Origin: Sanghuangporus weigelae
Taxonomy: Eukaryota > Basidiomycota > Agaricomycetes > Hymenochaetales > Hymenochaetaceae
Length of the DNA: 64,000 nt
Assembly: GCA_033182465.1 (NCBI GenBank)
Contig: CP137327.1
Coordinates: forward strand, 1,302,001 to 1,366,000
Direction of reading: 5' to 3'
The position numbers were made by a program, and so were the translations under genes. Positions 1 through 11,472 of the stretch are shown one piece after another (positions within the stretch are counted from its first letter, which is position 1; each line of letters begins with the position of its first letter). The notes under the pieces were generated by a model that saw only the letters and a program-made list of their open reading frames with translations, did no database searches and was not told the origin of the DNA.

Positions 1-3000
1 GGCCTGCGACGAGGCTCTTGATCACACCAGCTATCTGTCTTTGTTTCTGCACGTTGATGAGTGGCTCGATTTGCATGGAGGGCGGCAAGGGACGCAGGTC
101 GGAGAAGACCTCGGGGTGTGCGGGGGACTTGAAGTTCCCTGTCTCTGGGTCGGTAAGAACTGCTTCGGTGGGAGCGGAGGGGTCGATTAGGTCCGGGAGG
201 CGGCTGTAGCGGCGCAGCTGGGATAAGTAGACACCTTCAAACGAGGATAATGATGTTAGTTACTCAGAGCAAGCGGAGTAAAGGAGAACCTCACCGATGA
301 ACGGCACACAAGAAGTCGGCGCGGGGGCCTTCCCATCCGCCGCCGACTTTCCACTCTTCCCTCCACCCGCCATCGCCATCCCGTTCGTCGGAAGCACATC
401 CGAAGCGCTACTGCTAGCCACAGTCGAGTCTTCCTGCGCAGTCAGGGGCTTCGCATCCACTAACGCCGCGATCGCTCGTCGAATATACCGGAAGTCATCC
501 TCGGCTGTGCAGAACGCCTTGAGGTCTTCGTAGACTCGCGTTTCCCATTTGCCTACGCGGTTCCAGGAGCGCTTCATCGCCTTCCGGACCCAGTCGTTTG
601 AGAGACCTGAGATGATCGCGACGAGCGTGGCAAAGTTGTTGATGGTATACGCTTTCTGCTCGTTGAGAGTCGAATAGGGACAGGGGCGAAAGAGAAGCGG
701 TATTAGCATTGATAAGCGGGTAGAACAGATGAGGCAAATTGATAGCGAATGATAGGAAACAAAACGTACCCAAGCAATGCGAATAAACTTGCTAACGACA
801 TAAACCCGATCATGCGGGTTCGTCAACGCAATCTCCGAGACCACAAAGTTCGCAACGAGATTGAACCGCGCCCTCGCAGCAGAAAGGACACTGATCTTCC
901 CCTTCCCCCTCAATTCCGCTTTCCGTCTTCGATCTCTAAGGAACTGCATCCAATCACGCACGTTGAAGTCTTCTGTGGAGGTGTACCACTCGTCCGAGAC
1001 TAATTCTTCGAACTTGATCCCCAGGAAGATCTCCCTGTCGATCACAGCAAAATGCTGCGCGAGCATCTCGGCGCGGAAGTGCAGTATGAAGGACCGGTGG
1101 GCGGGTGCTGATGAGGTTTTGGAAAGGATGAACGTAGGGTGGCCCGTTCGCTGTGGTGGAGACGTCTTGATGTTATTCTCGTCATTAACCGAAGTCCGGG
1201 ATGGAAGACGACTGAGAAGAATCTCTTCTGGGACTGCTTCGTTAATCCTAGGCTTCGCGTCTGAGGTAGCGTGTATACTATGAACGGCTACTGGGTGTGT
1301 GGTCTGTCGAGGCGTAGGCGTGAACGGCTCGACAGGTCCATGTCCGTTCGTCTCAATCGTCAATCCAGTCGGGCGTTCCGCCGACTCCGAAGACGACCTT
1401 GGAACAGAGATCGTCATATCCTCCTCCGTCTCCTCCGCAATGGCAGTCGAGTCCTGTCGCATTCGACCATTCTCCGCTCCATAATTCTCCTCGTCTGATC
1501 CCACCCCATCCTCATCCTCATCCTCATCTCCGTCCTCGTCAGGCGGCTCCTCATCACCAAAATCACCAGCAGCCATCCGTTCCTGTATATGTCTTACCCA
1601 CCCATCGACCTTCGCCTCCTTCTGGCGCTGCTTCGTCGGGTTGATCTGCCCCTCCAGTCGACGCAGCGCAGCCTCCGCACCCCCTTCCTCTACATCATCA
1701 TGGCCCAGATCTTCGATCAACGCGTTCATCTGCCACTGCTGCAATGCATTTCCCAACCCGCGAGGCTGCGAGGCGGACGAGCGGGTAGAGTCCGCCTGCT
1801 CCGACATCGCGACCGACGCGCGCGAGATGATACCCATAGACGAGACACTATCAACCGATCGATGCACGAACTCGAAGTCCCGTCGGTTGGGCAGTCGTTT
1901 CCCCGGTCGTAGACCAGGAGGCATAGCAGGTCCACTCTCGTCGGAGGAATTATCTGATAAGTAATCTAAGTCATCAATAGACACGACGTCAGGGAAAAGT
2001 CGCTGTTGTTTCGGGATGGGATTGCCCAGGAACGACGCCGTTTCGAAGGATCGTATAGAACCTGATGAGTCGGAGCGGACTGATTCTGCCGGCTCCGACG
2101 AGCGTATACGCGAGAGTGTCTTGTGAACCAGACCTCTGGCAAGACCTTGCGAAGCGCCTGTGTTTTCGTTCGAAACAGGGCTCTCAGATCGGAGTTCTGC
2201 ATTCGACGCTATGGGCGTACGACTAGCAGGTTCGGTATCCTGAGGAGAAGGCGACGGAGTCGGAGAAGCAGGTCGTGGTGGTATATCCTCTCTCTCCTCC
2301 CCCTCTTCTTTCTCCTCATCGGTGCCATTGGGGATTGATATCGTAACCTGCGGCGGCTCAGGCTTGTTCGGCGTCTCAGGCGAAGCTGGGGATATCGGCG
2401 AGACAGGCACAGGATCGATCATCTTCAAGTACTGCTCCACCCCACCGCATACAGTGAACAAATCCCCCGCTTCGTTCAGCTCAAGGTCAAAAGCCGCTGT
2501 CGTATCACCCGCGGGACTAACAGGCGATGTAGGTACACGAGAGCTGAGAACGCGCTTCCATCGTCCCAGGCGTCCTATAGTCCTGACAACAGCACGAGAA
2601 AGCGAGCTGTGGTGTACGGGTAAAGTCGAAGGCGCTCCGACGAGCGGGAGGCTCGCTCCAGGCGGCAGAGCGCGGGCATGTTGCAATATAGTCAAATGCA
2701 GGGGCTGCTGCAGCAGAATCCTCGATGTCGTGCCTATAGACCTACTCGGTGCGGCAACCGCTGAAGAAGCACCCGGACCCGAGATGCTTGTCCGCCTCGC
2801 ATCGTTTGCATCCCCGGGTCCAAGCTGGTTCGCAAACGACGCAAAGCCCTGTATCCCAATCGTGTCCGAAAATGGTGAAGACTCGTCCGGGTTGAAGTCC
2901 AGATCCACGTCGGAATCTTCTTCCTCGTGCTGTGCCGCGCTGACTTTGCGGAGTGTGGCTGCGAAGTTGACTCCGCTTGAGAGGTCGCCGAAGATCTTGT

Positions 3001-5927
3001 CGATAGATTGCATGACTTTACCCTTCTTCTCCGCCTTCTTGTTCGACTTACTCACGCGTGAATGCGCTTCCTTGCAATCCTTCGCGACTTTCTTTAACTT
3101 CTTTACAATATTCTGAACGAGGGACTCATCAGCATCAAAGCATGCTTTTAACAGGAGAATGAACTTACTCTAGCATCATTATATTTATCGAGAATAGAAT
3201 CTCGCCATAACGTATTAAGCCAATCCGCAAATAACAAGCACAGCTCGCGATTGGGAAGGAAATCGATCCGGAAGAACGTAAGAAGCCAATACCGAATCGC
3301 AACGAACGTCCTTACACGAACGATCTGCTTCACCATCACCTCCTGTGGGCTCATCGGTTCTTCCAGTGCCCAGTGGAATCGGCATATCAGCAAATGGCAC
3401 AAGTCAAGCGCGTCGATGTACGTGCGGTAGGAGAGGAAGAAGATCAGCAGCTCATCGTAGTCGAACTGGCTCGTGAGCTGTGCGATCCACCGCTCGATCG
3501 TTGCCGCCATCAGGACGCGGTGCGTGCTCTCCGCGTCATCCACGCTCGAACTCCCGCCGCCACAGTCCGACCCACGCTCCGGGGAGGGGTCGGGCACTTC
3601 TGAAAGACCGTGTCCGTGTGACTTCCCCTTGAGGCTTCGCTTCCGCGAATGTACGGAGAAGACATGCGATTGTGGCCGCGAGCGTGCGGAAGCGCTCCCT
3701 TGGATTGACGCCCGTTCGACCACGCTTGCACTGTCGTTCACCAGGCTCACGTCGCCCCAGATGACGAACCGCGGATCGTCCCGAGGGACCGCTCCGTCCA
3801 GCGTCGACAGGCTCATCTTGATCGTTGGCTGTCGCGACCTTTCGGAGAGCACGTCGAGCATCGGGAGCCCGCGATAGTTCTGTATCACATCGAAGACCGT
3901 TGTCGAGAAGCGCGTGTACATGCTGCTCGCTTCCGATGGAATGGCGCGTGGCTCAGATTTCGTCTCTGAGGACAAGCTGCCATTCGTCTCTGGCATAGCC
4001 GTGGTTCCGTTCTCGGTCCTTTCAGCTTTGAGAGAAGCCAGTGAATCAAGAGAATCAGGCCGTTGTTGTTGTTCCTGTTGTTGCTCCTGCTGTGGTGTCT
4101 CCACCTCCTCCAGCACCTCCGTCATCTCACTCTCCAAACTACGCGCCCGCGGATCCGCTCTCGCAGTCTTAGCCGACTCGAATGACTGCATCTCGCGAAT
4201 GACCGACGGGAGATAGATCGCCGAGCTTCGAAATGGTGAGTCAAACGAGACGTTCTGGCCAAAAGGGTGGCTCGGGTCCATCCACTCCATCTCGAGCGGG
4301 GACTGCGACGGCGTGTCACTAGGAGTGAGCAAGCTGTGAGAGGAGGGTGTCATGCCACTCGAAGTCATCGGTGACACCGGAGGGCCTAGCCAGCCCATCA
4401 CATTGCTGAACGCATCGCCCGTAGGCCGCGCAGGAGCCTCCACGACATTATTACTTATGCTGCTACTACCACTACCATTAACAACACCAACACCGTTCGT
4501 TGTCGTCTGGACCATCGGCCGCGGCATATCTGCACCCGTGACGCTGTGAGAGTGCGCACGGCCCGTCGCGGGAGGCGGTTGCGGACTTACGGCATCACCA
4601 AAGTAACTTCCCGTAGCGGAAGCCAGATCCGGAATCGAGCGGGGTTTTCGCAGTTTCCTGGGCTGCTGGGTCGAGGGCACTGGGGACATTGACGCCGTGC
4701 TCGTTCTCAATTCCTCAGGTACACGTTGTTGCTGCTGTTGCTGATGCTGCTGCTGGGAAGACTGCACATGCTTAAAGACGGAGGTGATGCTCATTCGCGA
4801 GACGCGCTTCCTATGTGCCTGAGATGCGGGCGGTGATGTCCTTGCCGTGTTCAAAGGCACCTCCAGCTCCGGCGTCGGAGAAGGTTCCTGTGCACGCGCT
4901 TCTGTACGCAACCTTCGACCATTAGAGTGATAATTAATTACAATCAGGACTGATGCCAGTTACAAAGACGACAAACAGAGATGTGCACTCACCCCACTCG
5001 GTAGACCTATGCAGTTGTTGTACGTGTTTGCCATCAGGTTATAAGCTAGGATCAATGAATAGCGATAGTAATGAGACTTGCCTGTTTGCCATGCTGGTTG
5101 ATGATAGCCGTAATGACGTACGGCGAGCGCATGTCCTTGTTGACGCCCAAGTATTGGTCATACCGACGTTTCAGCTCACGCGCCGCTGGGCCCGACGTCG
5201 TCTCGACGAAACGCCCGTCCGCTGCATTGCCAAGATAGTAAGAGCAGAGCACAGAGTGAAAGCCAGGCGTATGAAATCGTAAAATCATGTCGCGTATACC
5301 ACCAATAAGCAGCATCGTCGATTTCAATAAATGTATTGCACAACCAATCGAAGCAACCAACAACAAATCAGTAGATCAGCAAAACAACTCACGGCCACCA
5401 AAACCACAAACGAAGAAAAAGCAAAATAACGTACCGGAGATGGATATATCAGCAGACAAAATCTCCGGTGCCAGAACGTCCATACTCCCATCCTCACCGC
5501 CCACGCTCACCTCAGACAAGGCAAAACTCGTCTGACTCGCGTTCGACGAAGGCGTCGGGAGCGGGAGGAGGAACCTGCTCCCCGTGCCAGATGAGTTCGC
5601 ACTTCCTGCACCCCCACCCCCTCCTTGACCTCCTCCTCCTAGTCCAAGTCCACCTGGAGAGAAAACCAAAGACGAGCGAGACCCCTCCACCTCGCTCGTG
5701 CTCGCACTGCTACAGTCTGCCGGCGAAAGCGTCGCAGCGGACGTCGCAGGACTACTAGCAGAGAACAAATTGGGATCTGAGAAGTCCGGGAAGGCATCGT
5801 CGGAAACGATCGAGCTCGTCTCGACCGTCAGGCGCACAGGCTGCTCTCCTCCTTCTCCTGTTATCCCTCCTCCCGCTGTACCTCCCGCCAAGGACTCATC
5901 CAGATCGCTCGTCGTCGTCAAAGTCAT
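1..5927 (-). CDS. Ras guanine-nucleotide exchange factor (RasGEF_N + CDC25 domain), C-terminus off the window
   Basis: A multi-exon gene encoding a protein that loads GTP onto Ras-like GTPases at membranes. Exons read on the minus strand: 5927-5435 (Ser/Gly/Thr-rich N-terminus), a poorly resolved exon ending at 5082, a 14-nt exon 5006-4993, 4912-3169, 3124-770, 655-295 and 234-1. The 4912-3169 exon holds poly-Gln tracts and, at its end, the RasGEF N-terminal domain (block FDYDELLIFFLSYRTY, then PMSPQEVMVKQIVRVRTF). The 3124-770 exon has a long acidic, Ser/Pro-rich linker and then the catalytic core, including NLVANFVVSEIAL and VSKFIRIAW. The last exons give KAYTINNFATLVAIISGL and VYLSQLRRYSRLPDLIDP, typical CDC25-domain segments. 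Introns 3125-3168, 656-769 and 235-294 keep phase. Intron 5007-5081 has a GC donor (GCAAGT). The join between exon 1 and the exon starting near 5300 could not be resolved. Function is confident from the catalytic domain; orthology to a named yeast RasGEF is not claimed. Confidence 0.82.
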
Positions 5928-6136
5928 AGTCGTTTCGTTTCGTTCACTTTGCCTTGGTATCGGTATCGATGATGCTGAGAAATAAGAGATTACAAAATCA
6001 TAGAAATATAGAGTACAAAAGATGAATATTTCAGGAAAATCAGAGAATATCGAGTCGAACGTAGCCCTGAGCGTTGTTGGTCGTTACTCAACTCAAAACA
6101 AAACAAAAAGGCGCCTTATAAGTTATAATCTAATTA
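5928..6136 (-). promoter_or_regulatory. RasGEF upstream region
   Basis: This stretch between the RasGEF start codon and the transposon end is the presumed 5' UTR and promoter. It contains short repeats of CGTTT and AAAACAAAAC. A near copy lies at 32228-32450, upstream of the truncated RasGEF pseudogene, so the duplicated segment carried the promoter with it. I see no clear TATA box. Confidence 0.45.
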
Positions 6137-7792
6137 GCTAACTTATTATAGAGGTACTCCATTTGTGGTGATTCGTTCTCACGATCACAAACTAGACTCT
6201 TCATTCAGTAAGGTACAGTCATTAACTGGTCCTTTAAACAGTACCATTCCTTTCAACACCTTACGTTTTCTCACTCAATTCTTCATCCCTCACCACAAGA
6301 AAAATTTTGAAGATGAAAAGTGTATATCTGAATTGACATCCAAATGTTTAAGTAAATCGGGCAAGTTGTTGGGTCAGGAAAAATTAGACACTGGTCAAAT
6401 TTATGTGAAACCAGTAAACCTCACTCTGATCAAATTGGTCCTGTGCATTTTTCTGTCAACCAATGTGGATTCTGAGTTTATTAGCTAATATCACTCTATT
6501 ATGAGTGTCTTATTGTATATTTCCATGGAGGAATATGCTTTCAGTAAATTAATGCAAGCCAAACAAGCAAAAAATGTGACAGATGCACAAACTATTTATT
6601 TTACATAATGTGATCGACGTTGTTATTGCCAAGTCGGCAAATTAGCAGATATTAGGTGTTTTGTAATGTCACACGGTGTTCAAAGGAGCTGTATTACGTG
6701 ACAGTCACCTATAATTTTCTATTGGTCATATCAAATTTTCCTGTCTATGTTATGACCGGGAAAAAAATTAGCAGGTGTATCCCATGGTAGACAATTGGAG
6801 TATGCACTCAGTTTTGAGAAAATTGCTGCATGGTGAGCTACAAAAGTGGATCTGTAATAGGTGTTCAAAGGACTGGTTAATGACTGTAGGGAAAGTATAA
6901 ACTCGACCAACTGTGACGCGACATGCCTTACCCCTTTTGGTCATCCACCCTCCCACAACATCTCAATGGAAATACACACAACTCAACACCTCAAATGAAA
7001 ATTCTCACTCCGTACATTTGTAGGAGGGATCCATACCTACATTTTGTTAGTTTTATTTCTTAAAAATATGGTCATTTGAGCTTTCTATTTAGGAAAGAAT
7101 CCTGGCTTTATAAATTCACTCAGAATGTCTTTTCCGCATGTTTTGCACAACTTGAAAATTTATGACTTACATTTTTGCTACTTACATATGCAAAATTATT
7201 ATGTAAAATTAACATTTGTCATACATTTGTCATGTATTTGTCATGTATTTGTCATACCCAAATCGAGTAGTTTGACTTGAAAGTCCAGCAAAGCATAGAG
7301 AAGTCTCCCAGAGGCTTCAAACCAGCTCTAGGAAGCTAATTTACATTTGTAGAGCTTAAAATATATGAGTTTCAAGGGAAATAAAACAAAAGTCCTGGCC
7401 TTTTCCATGATTATAAATTGAATCCTTCAAAAATTCTTCAAAAATTCCATATAGTTTTTGAGAAGATGCATGTAAACAGTTTATATCTTGCTGAATTTTT
7501 GAAAATTTAAGATTTTCTTCAAAAAATCTGAATCTTTGATGTCAAAAACCCCCATCCATGAAAAACCAGTAATATTTATCTTATTGTGCAGTATAGAACA
7601 TGCAGACAAAAGTCAACTTCAAGAACTGGAGAATTCACACGGCTCGGCTTCCATGTGGCATCTCTAAGCGAGGTCGTGGGAATGCGCAGATTTTTATTGA
7701 CCGTTGCTCGTCACCACATACTGAATGAAAAGTCTAGTTTGTGATTGTGAGAACGAATCACCACAAATGGAGTACCTCTATAATAAGTCAGC
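6137..7792. mobile_element. Non-autonomous TIR DNA transposon with TA target duplication (1.66 kb)
   Basis: The ends are inverted repeats of about 74 nt: the left begins GCTAACTTATTATAGAGG and the right, reverse-complemented, begins GCTGACTTATTATAGAGG; the match continues through GGTACTCCATTTGTGG and CTAGACT to about 6211. Each end is bordered by TA (6135-6136 and 7793-7794), as for Tc1/mariner-type insertion. The interior is strongly AT-rich and has no transposase-like reading frame. A 107-codon frame at 6165-6488 starts inside the terminal repeat and has no recognisable protein features. The assignment to the Tc1/mariner superfamily is inference from TA duplication and end sequence only. 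Confidence 0.6.
7213..7256. repeat. Four-copy 11-bp tandem repeat inside the TIR element
   Basis: Four consecutive 11-nt units of the form (C/T)ATTTGTCAT(A/G) are read directly in the sequence, inside the AT-rich interior of the transposon. Confidence 0.85.
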
Positions 7793-7794
7793 TA

Positions 7795-8005
7795 CAGGTG
7801 GGTACAAAAAGTCTTTGGCCCCTCTGTTTATGGAAGGTGATTTGCATGCCTTCTTGGGAAACAAACGCCCGTGAAGTGAGGTCCCCTCATCTTTGCCGAC
7901 ATTGACCAAGTTGGCGAGGTTGTATCTGATGCTTACAGTACCATACATAGCATGCAAATCCTCCTTTCATAAACAGGGGGGCCAAAGACTTTTTGTACCC
8001 ACCTG
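7795..8005. mobile_element. 211-bp MITE with about 52-nt TIRs, TA target duplication
   Basis: The element begins CAGGTGGGTACAAAAAGTC and ends with its reverse complement; the inverted match runs about 52 nt to TTTGCATGC with a few mismatches. TA flanks both ends (7793-7794, 8006-8007). The 100-nt centre has no coding potential. It is inserted at the symmetry axis of the palindrome formed by the neighbouring elements. End structure and TA target are typical of Tc1/mariner-derived MITEs. Confidence 0.75.
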
Positions 8006-8007
8006 TA

Positions 8008-8402
8008 GCTGACTTATTATAGAGGTACTCCATTTGTGGTGATTCGTTCTCACAATCACAAACTAGACTTTTCATTCAGTATGTAGTGACGAGCAATGGT
8101 CAATAAAAATCTGCGCATTCCCACGACCTCGCTTAGAGATGCCGCATGGAAGCCGAGCCATGTGAATTCTCCAGTTCTTGAAGTCGACTTTTGCCTGCAT
8201 GTTCTGTACTGCACAATAAGATAAATATTACTGGTTTTTCATAGATGGGGGTTTTTGACATCAGAGATTCAGATTTTTTGAAGAAAATCTTAAATTTTTA
8301 AAAATTCAGCAAGATATAAACTGTTTACATGCATCTTCTCAAAAACTATATGGAATTTTTGAAGAATTTTTGAAGGATTCAATTTATAATCATGGAAAAG
8401 GC
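8008..8402. repeat. Inverted partial copy of the adjacent TIR element
   Basis: This segment is the reverse complement of 7399-7792 with scattered differences, so the two form a nearly 400-nt palindrome around the MITE. It starts with the element terminus GCTGACTTATTATAGAGG and stops abruptly where the matching arm would continue into the element interior. Confidence 0.8.
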
Positions 8403-8448
8403 ATAAGTATGCACTAAAAGTAATTTTTTCTTTTGTGGATGGAGGAAG

Positions 8449-9560
8449 TGTTAGTAAGTAGGCCCGGGGTTACACCGGTTCGATCCTTTTGCCTAAGCAG
8501 CAGTGTGTTGTGCAGAGGTGATCTTATCTACCCACGTCTGGCTGTACCACGCGGTCCCTTACTAGCCTTCCTAGTTGCGGTCCGAGTTATGGATGCTTTC
8601 AGATACGAGGTAATAGTAAAGCAGATTGGGATTTCCAAGAGGCATGATAGTACAAAGCACACAGTAATAGCTCGCTGTAGGGCAAGCTTTACACCAGTGT
8701 GTTAAGAGGATCGAAAGATGGGGAAATGAGGGCCTAATCCTACAGCTATTTATGCTCCCAGATATTCCAGTTTTCATCCTATTTCTTACTCATCCTGTCT
8801 CCACTTTACTCCACTTTTCTCCACCATTACATCTGTCCCTTTGTCATCCTGCTGCGCTTTGCTCCACTTTGCTCCAATCTTTGTAAGATCGTCTCCACTA
8901 TGACAGTATTCTGTGGAGTTGCTGACTGAGACAATAGAGGTGGTGCTCCGCTATGGAATGCTCCACTGTCAGTACTCCATAACGATGTCATTGCCGTCAT
9001 TGAGTGGCATCTTTGCTCTTGGAGCGATGTAGGCTGCTCGGTATGTGATTCTTCGGAATTCATCTCGAGGTCCAGCGAGGGTAAGCATAACTCGCACATC
9101 TGTGTTAAGGTGTCGGGTCGGTGTAGAGTATGGTCCAAGGCATATCATGAACTGCATAAGCTCTGCTGGCGGGTTCTGCTGGGTTCTGGTGACTAGCCAT
9201 GCCTTGCATTCGTATCGTATATCTCGAATGTAGCGCCATATCCTTCATTGTATAAGGAGTTGTAATTGCTTGGTCTCCAGGTTTGCATCTCTTGGTAAAT
9301 AAAGGTTTGCCTGTATCGTAGATGCTGGACATGGTGTGTGCAACTCCGGTCTATACCATCCAATCATTCTCCAGGTTATTGGGTTCGCCGTTCGAGGGGT
9401 TCGAGTTGTGATTGTGAGTTCCTCTCATTTCTTGGGTACTACTGGGTTTGGTGGATTGGAATGCATTGTATCTTGAAGGTGTTGCTCGGTTTCGATGTGA
9501 CAGTCACGCGTACTAACTGTTGCCGTGCATACTATGTAGTATACTTCATAAAGGACCATG
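8449..9560 (-). mobile_element. Inverted, 5'-truncated LTR fragment of the chromovirus
   Basis: Read on the minus strand this matches the LTR from about 9958 to its 3' end; it begins on the plus strand with TGTTAG, the complement of the LTR terminus CTAACA. About 400 nt of the LTR 5' end are missing. It is visibly more diverged than the two flanking LTRs are from each other. The LTR reading frame is broken here: the codon at about 9250 is TGA where both full LTRs have CGA. It abuts the left LTR at a short microhomology (CCATGT/GTGAAAGG). Confidence 0.8.
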
Positions 9561-11073
9561 TGAAAGGATCCGCTCAAAAACTCGCATCAGGATCGACACG
9601 ATCAACAGATCTACACGATCAGCTTTCCAAACGCGATCGGTAACCAAGCCAGCTATCAAAGGCCCAAGCAATCGAGCGGCCTAGGCAACAGTAACCCGTT
9701 AGCACCCGAGCGCTAGAAGCACCGAAGCGGATACGTAATCCCGCTAACAGCTAACACCGCCGACCGCCTATTACCGCGGACTACCACTCTAACGCCGCCG
9801 ACCAAGCAACCAGAGCGACCTCGATCAAAAAGAAGCGATCAAACTTCTTAGAAGTCCAGAAGCACAACTACTAAAGCCTAAACGCTAAAAGGCTAAAGGC
9901 TAATAAGGTTTATGGAGACCTCACTGGCATTTCAGCACTGTCAAGTCTGTGCACGAGTTTACATGGTCCTTTATGAAGTATACTACTTAGTATGCACGGC
10001 AACGGTTGGTACGCGTGACTGTCACATCGAAACCGAGCGACACCTTCAGGATACAATGCATTCCAATCCACCAAGCCCAATAGTACCCAAGAAACGAGAG
10101 GAACTCACGATCACAACTCGGACCCCTCGAACTGCGAACCTGATAACTTGGAGAATGATTGGATGGTATAGACCAGAGTTGCACACACCATGTCCAGCAT
10201 CTACGATACAGGCAAACCTTTATTTACCGAGAGATGCGAACCTGGAAACCAAGCAATTACAACTCCTTATACAACGAAGGATATGGCGCTACATTCGCGA
10301 TATACGATACGAAGGCAAAGCATGGCTAGTCACCAGAACCCAGCAGAACCCACCAGCAGAGCTTATGCAGTTCATGATATGCCTTGGACCATACTCTACA
10401 CCGACCCGACACCTTAACACTGACGTGCGAGTTATGCTTACCCTCGCTGGACCTCGAGATGAATTCCGAAGAATCACATACCGAGCAGCCTACATCGCTC
10501 CAAGAGCAAAGATGCCACTCAATGACGGCAATGACATCGTTATGGAGTACTGACAGTGGAGCATTCCATATCGGAGCACCACCTCTATTGTCTCAGTCAG
10601 CAACTCCAAAGAATTCTGTCATAGTGGAGACGACCTTACAAAGATTGGAGCAAAGTGGAGCGAAGCGCAGCAGGATGACAAAGGAACAGATGTAATGGTG
10701 GAGGAAAGTGGAGTAAAGTGGAGACAGGATGAGTAAGAAATAGGACGGAAAATGGAATATCTGGGAGCATAAATAGTTGTAGGATTAGGCCCTCATTTCC
10801 CCATCTTTCGATCCTCTTAACACACTGGTGTAAAGCTTGCCCTACAGCGAACTATTACTGTGTGCTTTGTACTATCACGCCTCTTGGAAATCCCAATCTG
10901 CTTTACTATTACCTCGTACCTGAAAGCATCCATAACTCGGACCGCGACTAAGAAGGCTAGTAAGGGACCGCGTGGTACAGCCAGACGTGGGTAGATAAGA
11001 TCACCTCTGCACAACACACCGCTGCTTAGGCAAAAGGATCAAACCGGTGTAACCCCGGGCCTACTCCCTAACA
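9560..11073 (+). repeat. Left LTR
   Basis: This LTR is nearly identical to 20339-21851 except for about twelve substitutions and one extra A in an A-run near 9830. It ends CTAACA. A TATA-like CATAAATAG lies near 10768, so the region 9560 to about 10790 would be U3 and the remainder R-U5. The first four bases (TGTA) present in the right LTR are absent. Confidence 0.92.
9912..10553 (+). CDS. LTR (U3)-encoded 213-aa protein, left copy
   Basis: An ATG-initiated frame of 213 codons lies entirely inside the LTR, upstream of the candidate TATA, that is in U3. Its twin is at 20690-21331. The two proteins differ at one residue (Leu versus Pro, in N-L/P-ITW); the other two nucleotide differences I see inside the frame are silent. 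The protein is basic in its middle (RRIWRYIRDIRYEGKAW) and has no zinc finger, signal peptide or membrane span that I recognise. I cannot assign a family. It may be a real gene or a frame that is open because the copies are young. Confidence 0.45.
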   Translation: METSLAFQHCQVCARVYMVLYEVYYLVCTATVGTRDCHIETERHLQDTMHSNPPSPIVPKKREELTITTRTPRTANLITWRMIGWYRPELHTPCPASTIQANLYLPRDANLETKQLQLLIQRRIWRYIRDIRYEGKAWLVTRTQQNPPAELMQFMICLGPYSTPTRHLNTDVRVMLTLAGPRDEFRRITYRAAYIAPRAKMPLNDGNDIVMEY

Positions 11074-11472
11074 TTGGATCGAAAGATCACTCGCTAGTTT
11101 TACCACCACCTCTCACGGGCAAGGTTCTTGGCTAGTGTTTTATCGAGGCGAGGACCGTCGACCTCAAGTCCCTATCGACGTCACTAGTTTCGAGACTAGT
11201 ACCCATATCGAATCCTCAGGACAAGTGCACATCCTGGAGAACGACAAACCCGATTCACTAAAATCACATATCTACTATCATAACCCCTACAACGACGAAG
11301 TGTACCTAATAGCAAAGGCATCTGGTAGCCCTGCAGTTGGGAGCACGCAAACAACAACCACGAAAGTAGCAGCAGTCCCTTCCACTATTGCTACATTCGA
11401 CGAGAAAGGAACTACTTGGTTAACAGCACCAAGGAACAATAACCCTGAAGCATCAGGCGAGAAACGAAGTTC
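11074..11472 (+). other. Leader of the retroelement with candidate primer-binding site
   Basis: Immediately after the LTR comes TTGGATCGAAAGATCAC, where the primer-binding site should lie; GATCGAAAGATC can itself fold as a four-base-pair hairpin with a GAAA loop. I cannot match it to a particular tRNA 3' end. A frame is open from 11135 to 11476 but contains no ATG, so it is not called as a gene. Confidence 0.4.

Noticed and set aside
6165-6488. 107-codon plus-strand frame in the TIR element
   Set aside because: It starts inside the terminal inverted repeat, has no family features and lies in strongly AT-rich non-coding DNA.
8470-8500. GGTTCGATCC, resembling a tRNA B box, in the LTR fragment
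   Set aside because: No matching A box, acceptor stem or cloverleaf can be drawn around it.
10817-11017. Minus-strand frame at the 3' end of the LTR, also seen near 8500 and 21600
   Set aside because: It lacks an ATG and is explained by similarity of the LTR copies.
11074-11092. Specific tRNA assignment for the primer-binding site
   Set aside because: The sequence after the LTR starts TTGG but I cannot match it to a known tRNA 3' end without a database.
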